Positions 1 through 6,900 of a stretch of DNA of 12,500 bases are shown here, piece by piece. Position numbers and translations under genes: made by a program. The notes under the pieces are model-generated. The model worked only from the letters and a program-made list of their open reading frames with translations. It was not told the DNA's origin and did no database searches. Every line of letters starts with the position of its first letter. Position 1 is the first letter of the stretch. Source of the DNA: Chromera velia. Lineage: Eukaryota > Sar > Chromeraceae. The stretch covers positions 1-12,500 of the forward strand of contig JAHBMJ010001068.1 of NCBI GenBank assembly GCA_018398765.1. The letters run 5' to 3'.

Positions 1-72
1 ATGTGCGTGTGTGTGTCTCGATCGCACTGATTTTTGTTATAATGTTTCCCTTGTGCATCGCTATGCTTGCAG
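1..72 (+). other. 3' end of an intron cut by the window edge
   Basis: The first 72 bases hold a short GT-rich run and a pyrimidine-rich stretch ending in TTGCAG at 67-72, a typical 3' splice site like those at 1008 and 9498. Coding-like sequence begins at 73. The upstream exon and the start of this gene therefore lie outside the window. An open frame does run through this stretch from position 3, but its only starts are non-ATG and its composition is intron-like. Confidence 0.5.
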
Positions 73-814
73 GACAGCGCAACCTTGTGCACTCCCCTTT
101 TTTGAAGACGCGAAGCCCAGGGAGGAGGAGTTGGCAGTACAAGGGGTTGAGGAGTGGAGTCCGCTATCCTCTACTTGAGAGGATTGAAGAGGAAGGGGAA
201 GGGGGAACGGAGCAGGTTGTTGAGGCCCTTGAGGGCGGCCCTGCACGGAGGTCCAGGGAGAAGACGGTCCAATTTATGAACGGCTGGAGACGTCTGGGTT
301 CCCAAAGAAGAGAGAAGCCAGAAGAGAATCTGTTTGCGCGTAGGGGCACGTATACAGGAGCGGGGTTAGCTCGAGTGCTGCATCGAGCAACCATCAGGAT
401 GTGGAATTGCATGTTGGGGACTTCAAATATGGAGCCTGAGGAAAGAGCGAACGCCCTCACAGCAGCAGCGACATCGCTAGTGACGTCATGCAGTGCAATC
501 AAGCCAGATGTGGTGACGAAGGCAGTGTACGCAGCAGGCACCAGGGCGGTACAGGTGCAAGTCACCGACTGCGAGAGGACTTCCCGAAAGAACCTGACAT
601 CCTATGAACGATACAAAGCAGGAAAAGAGAGAAAGATTAACAGATTGGGTTCGAAACGATTGTGGGGTCGTTTCTTTGAATGTAAGGCACAAGCGAAGAC
701 AAGAGACGAATAGACCCATTTTGTTATTACGGAGGGTCTCTCTCGGGGGAAGCTACAACGGTAGAAAAACTTTGTAAAGGATGCTTCCATTCCGTCTGTG
801 AAAGAGGTTTGTAT
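73..814 (+). CDS. N-terminal exon material of transposase-like gene (partial, frame disrupted)
   Basis: No domain is recognised here. The segment is read as upstream coding sequence of the transposase-like gene because its last part joins the next exon in phase. From 73 to about 681 one frame is open and encodes a basic, Arg/Lys/Glu-rich stretch ending near GRFFECK; it meets a stop at 711-713. A second frame, open from 686 to 814, encodes a Cys-containing segment with CYYGG and LCKGCFHSVC, which could bind metal. It ends at a GTAAGC donor (815), leaving a phase-0 join to the exon at 1009. The frame change near 682-713 is either a 32-nt intron or a frameshift. Other frames also hold protein-like islands at 74-172 and 251-343, so the first 350 bases may be decayed. 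The start codon is outside the window. Confidence 0.4.
682..713 (+). other. Candidate 32-nt mini-intron, or frameshift site
   Basis: The segment begins GTAAGG and ends TAG. Removing it joins the frame used at 73-681 (phase 1) exactly to the frame used at 714-814, giving ...FFE-Y-PFCYYGG. Without removal the first frame stops at 711-713 and the second has a stop at 683-685. An intron of 32 nt is below the usual minimum for most nuclear genomes, so an indel mutation in a decaying element is at least as likely. Confidence 0.3.
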
Positions 815-851
815 GTAAGCACTTCATCAATTTTGTTCATTTATTTAGTTT

Positions 852-970
852 TTTTGTCCTATCAAATTTTAATTGTTTTTTGTCCCACCCATAAAAAAAA
901 AATTTTTTTTTGTCCCATCAAAAAAAGAAATATTTGTTTTTGTCCCACAAACAAAAAGCTTTTTGTCCCA
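852..970 (+). repeat. Five degenerate TTTTTGTCCCA repeats within intron
   Basis: GTCC cores preceded by T-runs start at about 856 (GTCCTA), 882, 912, 942 and 965 (all GTCCCA), spaced 26, 30, 30 and 23 bases. The spacers are A-rich. One similar block, a T-run followed by GTCCCG, occurs in another intron at 8582-8595. Origin as a degenerate 30-bp minisatellite or as repeated pyrimidine tracts is possible; function is unknown. Confidence 0.7.
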
Positions 971-982
971 CCAGTAATATGT

Positions 983-1004
983 AAAAATATTTTAAAATAT
1001 TTTT
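983..1004. repeat. Perfect 22-nt AT palindrome abutting the 3' splice site
   Basis: The two 11-nt halves, AAAAATATTTT and AAAATATTTTT, are exact reverse complements with no spacer. The palindrome ends directly before the GCAG of the acceptor at 1005-1008, so a hairpin in the pre-mRNA would enclose the region where a pyrimidine tract is expected. Confidence 0.85.
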
Positions 1005-1008
1005 GCAG

Positions 1009-2052
1009 GTGTTTGCTCCTTTGACCACTCTGCAAAAAAAACTGCGAGAGAAAGGCTTCTTCAAGCCAATGAGCAGAGTGCTGCAGAAAATTGCCAAAAA
1101 GTACACTGGCAAGTCACATAACAACTATTTTCAGCCGTTTGTTGGTGACATCAAAGTGCTCCTCGATCTTCTATTGAGTGACAAGTTCGCCTATGAGTTC
1201 CTCACCAAGAATGGTGTGATCACTAAGGAGAAGAGAACCGTCACAACGACTACTCCTGAAGGTCTGGAGATCGAGGAGGAGATCGAGGAAGAGGTTGTCA
1301 ACATCGAGCTGTGTATGTCAGTCGATGGGAATCGGGCTACTAGACTGAAAGCTGGGGGGGCCTGTATTTCTATCCTAGTCCGCCCACTTTCCTGTCTCGA
1401 GAATGCTCTTTTTTTGAAAGAGTTTTCTTTCTGCGTTGGTCTTGCAAATTGGCAAGAGGGACGGGATACCCTAGAAGCGCTCTTTAAGTCCAAAGAGTTG
1501 CTAGAGGGTATTAATGTGGTGGATGGGGGAGTCACAGTGCCTGATGGGCCTTATAAGGGGAAAAGGGTGAAAGTGATATGGTGGGGAACAGCAGACCAAT
1601 CCGCATTTACTAAAATATGTGGCACGGCCGGTGCTAATAGCGTATTCCCCTCCTATTTCACCCTTGACAGCAAGACAGAAATTTCTGTCCTGGAGAGTTG
1701 TGACAAAAACATGCCTAGGTACCCGAAGCGGGCATGCTTATATCTCCTAGACCTAAGGGGATATGATGATTGCATTCCTTCAACACGCCTCAAAAGAGTC
1801 TGTCCGCATCATGGTGTGGTTTGTGCATGCATGTGTGTGCCAAACAGAGGAGAAGTCAATCGATTTCAACTAATTGGATGCCCACAGCACCCGACAGAGC
1901 AACTACACTTCCCCTGCCCCTTCTCCAGAACACCCGAAAGGCATGCAGAGCTCGTGGCAAAGCCTTGCAACTGCAAGAACACAAAGCAGGGACAGAAGAA
2001 GCCTAGGTCTCACACAACGAGCTGTGCCAAAAAGAAGCAAGGCTCTCTGTGA
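1009..2052 (+). CDS. Transposase-like protein, central part, ends at in-frame TGA
   Basis: This exon follows a TTGCAG acceptor and is open for 347 codons. After a basic start (LQKKLREKGFFKPMSR) come a Thr/Glu-rich stretch and a block reading KVIWWGTADQSAFTKICGTA then GANSVFPS (about 1567-1655). That block resembles the GD-x-K-x-L-x-x-LGLxGA-x-x-x-YPC segment of large, poorly named eukaryotic DNA-transposon proteins with an assumed RNase-H-like fold. This match is from memory of the family pattern, not a search. The usual CxxC after the motif is absent. A Cys/His-rich part follows (CPHHGVVCACMC, about 1801-1833) and then low-complexity sequence. The frame stops at TGA 2050-2052 but stays open in the same frame afterwards, so this and the next segment were almost certainly one protein. 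Alternatives are an unrecognised intron, or an unrelated protein of similar pattern. Confidence 0.5.
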   Translation: MFAPLTTLQKKLREKGFFKPMSRVLQKIAKKYTGKSHNNYFQPFVGDIKVLLDLLLSDKFAYEFLTKNGVITKEKRTVTTTTPEGLEIEEEIEEEVVNIELCMSVDGNRATRLKAGGACISILVRPLSCLENALFLKEFSFCVGLANWQEGRDTLEALFKSKELLEGINVVDGGVTVPDGPYKGKRVKVIWWGTADQSAFTKICGTAGANSVFPSYFTLDSKTEISVLESCDKNMPRYPKRACLYLLDLRGYDDCIPSTRLKRVCPHHGVVCACMCVPNRGEVNRFQLIGCPQHPTEQLHFPCPFSRTPERHAELVAKPCNCKNTKQGQKKPRSHTTSCAKKKQGSL

Positions 2053-3306
2053 GAGTCTCTTTGGCCTGCCTGTTTTGACATGCGAGTCTGCGTTGACTGC
2101 CTGCACTTTGCAATGAGGGGGACCGAAGCGGTGGTACGTGGGCTTCGAACTACTCTGTGGCCAAAAGTGTGCAAGTGCAAAGAGTGTGAAGAGGAGAAGG
2201 CAGGGGCAGAGAAGGAAGAGGAACAAAAGAGGGAGAAGACAGACTCCCTGGCAGAGGAGGAAGAGGGGTGGGAGGGGGAGGAGGAGTGGGATGATGCAGA
2301 CAAGGCGACAGAGCAGAAGGCGACAAAGAAGAACGCACAAGCAGCATCTGCAGCAGCACCTACAACACCTGCAGCAGCAGCAGCAGCAAAAAACAAGAAA
2401 GACAAAGACGCAGACGTTCAAGATCTCTGTGGACATCTATGCAACTGTGTGCTCACAGAGTTAGCTGCAGAAAAGTGCGGACGGAAAAGTCTATACGTTC
2501 TTCAGGACGACTTTGGTCAGAAAATCATACGCAACCGAACAACCATGGTGCCCATCCAAGATGCAGAGAAAAGGGAATGGGTGTGGCCAGATTTCTCTCT
2601 ACAGGGCAGAGACTGCGTCGTTCTGTCAAAAGAACACAAGAATATGATGGCCCTTGCTGGGTATAGAGACAACGACAGGATCAGAAAAGGCCTTTCTGCA
2701 TTCTTCTTTTGTCTGCACATTCTCCGACAGACCGCCCCCTCTGATGAAAATATTGCCAAATACCCCAAAGCAGTCAAAGACTTCAAAAGAGTCTGGCTTG
2801 AAACACACCCAGGCCAGCAGTACCCCGCAACCCTCTATCTCCTTGAGAGCTTCTATTACTTTCTCTACCACTACCGCTCTGTCGCAAAGTACTTCAGCAT
2901 GCAGGCATACGAGGCATTCAACCGCATGGTAGCTGATGCCTTTGCTCCCACTGGTGCTGCAAGCCATGGAGCGAAGCCCCTCCCTAACACCCAAGGGGAC
3001 ACAGGGACACAAATCGCAGTCCGCAACCTGCTAGGCGCATTCCTTGCTATCGACGATCGGAGCATCAGCGTGCGTCTGGAAAGAAACAAGACACGGATGG
3101 ATGTGATTGCAGACGACGATGTGTCAGCAGCAGAAGAAATTTCGAGTAAGAGTGAGGAGGAGGGATACAAAGGGGATGGAGAGGAGGAGGAAGAGGACGA
3201 GGGGCAGGGGGGGGAAAAGGAGGAAGTGGGGCAGGGGGGGGAAGAGGAGGAGGAAGTGGTGGGGGGGGAGGCAGAGGGAGGGTACTCTGACGGAATGCAT
3301 GACTGA
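2053..3306 (+). CDS. Transposase-like protein, C-terminal part, with acidic insert and acidic tail
   Basis: This continues the previous frame after the TGA at 2050-2052; the first ATG is at 2080. It opens with VCVDCLHFAMRGTEAVVRGL, which fits the D-x-LH-x-x-LR pattern of the same transposon proteins, where the Asp is a likely catalytic residue. From about 2180 to 2410 comes a Glu/Lys-rich, poly-Ala insert (CAG-type repeat near 2371-2388). A globular part resumes (KCGRKSLYVLQDDFG to YRSVAKYF), and TLYLLESFYYFLYHYRS followed by MQAYEAFNRM (2830-2928) fits the family's YLH-x-x-x-x-H-x-P ... FS-x-Q-x-x-E-x-x-N block; Glu is at 2911 and Asn at 2920. The last 60 or so residues are almost pure Glu/Gly. 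The stop is TGA 3304-3306. No polyadenylation signal was found just downstream, and the frame breaks suggest an inactive copy. Confidence 0.5.
   Translation, partial: ESLWPACFDMRVCVDCLHFAMRGTEAVVRGLRTTLWPKVCKCKECEEEKAGAEKEEEQKREKTDSLAEEEEGWEGEEEWDDADKATEQKATKKNAQAASAAAPTTPAAAAAAKNKKDKDADVQDLCGHLCNCVLTELAAEKCGRKSLYVLQDDFGQKIIRNRTTMVPIQDAEKREWVWPDFSLQGRDCVVLSKEHKNMMALAGYRDNDRIRKGLSAFFFCLHILRQTAPSDENIAKYPKAVKDFKRVWLETHPGQQYPATLYLLESFYYFLYHYRSVAKYFSMQAYEAFNRMVADAFAPTGAASHGAKPLPNTQGDTGTQIAVRNLLGAFLAIDDRSISVRLERNKTRMDVIADDDVSAAEEISSKSEEEGYKGDGEEEEEDEGQGGEKEEVGQGGEEEEEVVGGEAEGGYSDGMHD
3187..3285 (+). repeat. Homopurine GC-skewed tract with three G8 runs
   Basis: Runs of eight G occur at 3207-3214, 3234-3241 and 3261-3268, with G4 runs at 3201-3204 and 3228-3231. 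A block beginning GGGGCAGGGGGGGGAA repeats after 27 bases (3201 and 3228), giving a nine-residue Gly/Gln/Glu protein repeat. The + strand could form G-quadruplexes, and the G8 runs are prone to slippage. Confidence 0.8.
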
Positions 3307-3627
3307 CTTACATGATCAAAGATTCACCAGTTGTCGAGTTCCCTCTCCTCTCCAAGCTCTCTCTCGTCGACATCCACACCGGTGTCGTCGGGTTCTGCAT
3401 TCATGTATACGTGCACGTATGTGAGTGTTCATGTATATGACTTGTCTGTGCTGTGCGTTCGTCTATGACTCGTCTGTGATTGAATTGTCTGACAAACCTT
3501 CGTTCGCGTCTCCCTCTCCATGCAGCGGGGGCCTCAGCGGAGGCCTGTTCTTGCCCTTCATCGTCTTCCTGACCAGACGCCTGCATGCAATGAATTGGTA
3601 CACAAGACAATGAATGAATGAAAAACT
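3307..3627. other. Intergenic spacer between convergent genes
   Basis: No convincing gene. A pyrimidine tract followed by CAG at 3523-3525 could be a 3' splice site for a short + strand exon (TCTCCCTCTCCATGCAG), but nothing around it supports one. Short GTATAC/GTGCACGTATGTG repeats lie near 3405-3440. Confidence 0.4.
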
Positions 3628-3633
3628 TTTATT
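3628..3633 (-). terminator. Candidate polyadenylation signal AATAAA for the - strand gene
   Basis: TTTATT on the + strand is AATAAA on the - strand. It lies 55 bases past the proposed stop codon of the - strand gene at 3690-3688, a suitable distance for the end of a short 3' UTR. Confidence 0.45.
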
Positions 3634-3687
3634 TTACTGACTTCTACTAGCTGGAGTAGCTTTCTAGCTTCCACTAGCTGTTCTAAG

Positions 3688-4668
3688 CTATCTAGCTCCT
3701 CCACAAAATCTCTTTACTCTGCTGACCTGAGGAGGTGAGGGAGGATGGGGGTTCTCCGTTACGGTGTACGACACACCGACGTCCACCCGGCCAACAGAGG
3801 AGAGAGAGCCCATCACGAAATAGACGCAGGGGTCCATACGTCTCCTCAGCGTCCCTGCCTTGAATGTCTGCCCGAAAATGGAGCCAAGCTACACATCCGA
3901 GCGGTAGCCCTCACGTACCTTTCCAAACAGGAAGCCCAACGCATTTCCTCTAAAAACGATGACGAGGAGGGCATCGAACTGCAGCAAAACAAGTCATAAG
4001 GGAAATGGGTGAAAACAGAGGAACACACACATGCATCGAAAACCCATAGACGTACACCACTGGCAGGGCAGAGATCGACCGACCATCTTTTTGAAGTTTG
4101 TCTCGTCCACCTTTTCCGGTGCCAGCACCTGCATACCACCGTCCTGGGCCCAAGCCTCCACAGAAGATGGCATTCGAAAGGCACCCATGCCGCCGACATA
4201 CGCCCAGAGATGTTCCTTAGACAGCAACGTGTCCGAAAAGCCGGAAAGGATCAGGGCGTAGTACCGGATGGCCAATATCAGGGCTCCCCTCGAACCTGAC
4301 CTCAAATGCCGCAAAGCATACCATCGGTTTTGACGGTACTCTGACCTCGGCTGGATGCGTTCCCACAAGGCTTCTGTCACAACAGAACGCAACGCCGACA
4401 GCTTTGGGGCCCTTCGGGGCTTCTCAACAGGAGACAGAATGCTTTTTGAGAAACGAGACAGACAGACACCAGATGTGTGCAGCATCGTTCTATTCACAAC
4501 TGACATCAGCGCCCTCCGCGTTGCACCCTCAATGTCTGCCTGTGCTTTGTGCGACACGTATTGGAGCAGCGTGCCCTTCAAAGCGCGCACTATCAGGCCT
4601 TCCGCACTGGGCAACAGGGCAGCATCTTTGACTGCCTTCACTCGATCAAACACAGATTCCTCATTCAT
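3688..4668 (-). CDS. Hypothetical protein, probable three-exon gene with in-frame TAG
   Basis: The product is not recognised. The first exon starts at ATG 4668 and encodes about 195 residues: an Ala/Leu/Arg-rich helical part, then SRGALILAIRYYALILSG and KEHLWAYVGGMGAF, ending near DETNFKKM. An intron ends TTTTGCTGCAG at 3979. The next exon, 3978-3919, reads FDALLVIVFRGNALGFLFGK and is followed by GTACGT. Continuing, the frame reads VREGYRSDV, then TAG, then LGSIFGQTFKAGTLRRR and MDPCVYFVMGSLSSVG to a stop at 3690-3688. Removing 3918-3868 (51 nt, ending GGGCAG) or 3918-3889 (30 nt, ending TAG) deletes the TAG in phase, giving about 274 or 281 aa. The donor of the first intron is uncertain: GT at 4083 keeps phase, while the better-looking GTGTACGT near 4057 leads into a different frame that ends at about 3846. 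It could be a cellular gene or part of the neighbouring mobile element. Confidence 0.45.
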
Positions 4669-6300
4669 CCTGGTTCTTGCACTTCTAACGGTCGTTTTTT
4701 CTCGCGATTTCGACAGCTTTGAAGTGAGTAAGAGTGTTTGGAACTAATGTGGCTCAACAAAGTTCAGTTGTCAGTCTGTTTCCGAGATTGATATTAACCT
4801 ACCGCATCCGGCGCCCTGCAGGGCGGCGGGGGGCCTAATTCATGCCGGAGCCCCCGTCCGCATGCGTGCCAAAGCCCGGAGTTTGATTGACAGACCATAG
4901 AGTCATAGGAAGGCTTCTTTGGGGTATGTATATATCGCTGGGTGTACTACGGCCGGGCGCCCCGGCGCGGAAGCCTCGGGCAGGCCACGCACGCGTGTGG
5001 AAGTGTGTTTCGCGTAGTAGGTGAGTGCCTTAATAAAATGTCCACACATGTTTTTTTCCGGGATGCAAAAAAAAAAATTCTGTGGGCCTCTAACAATATT
5101 CGAAGGCGAATGTGAACGATAGCAGCTCCGAAAGCCGAAAATAAATTTGAACGTGGCCAAGCTAACAAGACTTCGAATTTTGGTATCTCGAGCTGGTTTT
5201 TTATGGTCTTCAAGAGAGACTGGGCCCGGCGCCTTCGGCGCCAGGCTTTGGATTTCGAAATCCGAAAGGCCTTCGAATATAATAATAACCCGTGAGATAT
5301 TAATAAGCCCCGGAAAGTCTATAAAAACAAATTACATGGGAGCACTTAATTTTTATTTTTACTGAATTGAGTTCCTGTGCCGGATTTTCATAACGTTAAA
5401 CAGAGCTATATATAGCTTAGCCTAGCTAGGTGCTACGGCCGCGCGGCCTGGGCCCCAGGGCATGCCAATTGGGCGGCCTGGCGGGCTGCTCTTATAGAGA
5501 CCAACATGCATATATGCAGAGCTAAAAATTGAAGTCAGTCCGCATGACATCCAGATCAAAAGTGTCAAAAAAAAGGAGATATTCTTGCTCAAAGATGACA
5601 CTTTTCCATATAAAATGGGTTTTGAAAGTTAATACGTTCTAGCAGTGCCGCCGTATATATTAATATATAGAAGACGAAACAAAAATCGTTTTTTATTGTC
5701 ATATAGAAGATTGGTGCTCGCCTGAACAGGGAAGATTTTGACTGTGACTGACTAACCTTCAAGGCAGTCATACATTCATTTACTCAAGCCTTCGGCGTCT
5801 CTGTTTGTCTCTGTCTGTACGTCTGTTGACGTGTTTTTTCTCTTCTTCTGCCCCTCGCTGCGTTGAAGAAAGAGATAGACGTCGACGCCGGTCTCCGAAG
5901 AGTGACTGTCTGCCCTAAAAACTTGGTCAGTATGGAATCTATACACCCTGTATACATGTGCAAGGGTTTCGATCAGCGCTGCAAAAACTCTATTCCTCCT
6001 CGTGTTCTCGCGACACCATTAAACACATGCATATGATACCACATGCAGTGGCATTCCATGACATTCTGCCTATACAGGCTGTACTGTCTTCTATCAACTG
6101 CTGCAGGTGACTGAATGTTCTTGAATGCGACCCGCAAACGATTTCACACTAATTTAATCTTCTGTGAGTCTAGCTATGAGTTCTTTGGCTTGCCTGTGGA
6201 GTCTAACTGTTTAGACACAAACTTCTTGTTTTTGTGATCACAGTGATCGATCGTCTTCCCCTGCTTGGCAAGTGTTTTCTCTCTGTATGCATTTAAGCTA
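4669..6300. other. Long non-coding region
   Basis: No frame here has the length or composition of a gene; the longest open stretches are short and on conflicting strands. From about 4800 to 5670 the DNA is AT-rich with GC clusters and many palindromes, listed separately. From 5780 to 6300 it is pyrimidine- and GT-rich (repeats of GTCTCTGT near 5800) and holds a GATCAC-A-GTGATC palindrome at 6236-6248. Confidence 0.5.
4812..5669. repeat. Palindrome island: GC clusters and AT palindromes
   Basis: Exact inverted repeats visible here: CGCCCTGCAGGGCG at 4812-4825; GCCGGG/CCCGGC around a 3-nt loop at 4952-4966; GGCGCC-TTC-GGCGCC at 5228-5242; GGATTTCGAAATCC at 5250-5263; AGCTATATATAGCT at 5404-5417; GGCCGCGCGGCC at 5437-5448, overlapping CCTGGG-C-CCCAGG at 5447-5459; and TATATATTAATATATA at 5654-5669. 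The GC-rich ones sit as isolated clusters in AT-rich DNA, a look known from some organelle genomes and from fold-back or MITE-type repeats. Confidence 0.75.
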
Positions 6301-6545
6301 TCTGCACACATCTTTATGCAGGGTGCGGAGGTCTTGTCCACAAACCCACATAGGTTCTGAGTGGAACGAGCAGAGCAGAACCTCCAGGTGGGAGAATCTC
6401 AAAATGGAAATTATCTCTCTTTCCCATAAGCTGCAGCTCTCTCTGTGTTCCTTCACTCACAGTTTGAGTGTGAGTGTTAACTCTCCACAGAATTCCACAG
6501 ACCCCATGTACCACCGATTCAGGTGTGATTGCTGTGAGACCTTGT

Positions 6546-6794
6546 CTACCTTTGCTTTCGCTTCCCGCCGCGCTTCTTCATTTTCTGTGTCTGCAAGACT
6601 TTCTCATCAGCTGACACCTGTTTTGAAGATGCTGCACTAGGGTCTTGTCCTGCTGCTGCTGCGAGTCTCCACGTATGACTGCGGTGGAAAAGGACACCTT
6701 TGAGGTCCACTGTGGAGACGCCCTGCCTTGGAGACGCCCTGCCTTGGGCCTTCTGCCAGCCCACCTGACTGCACGAAGGTGAGTCAGTTGAACT
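6546..6794 (-). CDS. Possible 3' exon of the - strand gene, basic C-terminus
   Basis: On the - strand a TTGCAG acceptor ends at 6795 and is followed by 82 open codons to TAG at 6548-6546. The product is Ser/Gln/Lys-rich, with VDLKGVLFHRSHTWRLAAAA in the middle and a very basic end (KKRGGKRKQR), which could be a nuclear-localisation or nucleic-acid-binding tail. A matching phase-0 donor in the exon at 6901-7374 is not certain; candidates are GTAAAG after ELIDL and GTGAAG after ELASL. A second acceptor inside it would give another frame. It contains a 16-bp tandem duplication, which shifts frame between the two copies. The exon may not be real. Confidence 0.3.
   Translation of the reverse strand, partial: SSTDSPSCSQVGWQKAQGRASPRQGVSTVDLKGVLFHRSHTWRLAAAAGQDPSAASSKQVSADEKVLQTQKMKKRGGKRKQR
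6714..6745. repeat. 16-bp perfect tandem duplication
   Basis: GGAGACGCCCTGCCTT is present twice in direct succession at 6714-6729 and 6730-6745. The period is not a multiple of three, so if the surrounding - strand exon is coding, the duplication changed its frame. Confidence 0.9.
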
Positions 6795-6900
6795 CTGCAA
6801 TCATAGCACGCAAGTACCCGTGCAGAGTTTTTGTTGCACCGGGCTCAAAGGGGGTATTCTGATTAGATCCTTGCAGAGAGCTCTTCTTTGGGCCTGTGTT

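Larger units (their letters stand above)
815..1008 (+). other. 194-nt phase-0 intron
   Basis: The donor is GTAAGC at 815 and the acceptor TTTTTGCAG ends at 1008. Both flanks are phase 0, giving ...SVCERGLY joined to VFAPLTTLQKK. The interior is strongly AT-rich with stop codons and poly-T runs, in sharp contrast to the flanking coding sequence. It contains five copies of a TTTTTGTCCCA-like motif and a perfect 22-nt palindrome just before the acceptor. Confidence 0.7.

Noticed and set aside
852-970. Regularly spaced TTTTTGTCCCA repeats as a CRISPR array
   Set aside because: The repeats are only about 11 nt and degenerate, the spacers are A-rich and not unique, and they sit inside a eukaryotic intron.
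1903-2436. 177-residue - strand frame with Cys/Leu runs
   Set aside because: It is the antisense of the CAG-type repeat and purine-rich coding tract, which yields artificial Cys/Leu repeats.
4355-4747. 130-residue open frame on the + strand
   Set aside because: It lies antisense to the longer - strand exon 4668-4084. Its composition (Ser/Arg/Ala mixtures) is what the complement of that exon would give, and it has no upstream signals.
5224-5275. Adjacent GC and AT hairpins as a tRNA or snRNA
   Set aside because: The stems are simple palindromes without a cloverleaf, an Sm site or polymerase III boxes.
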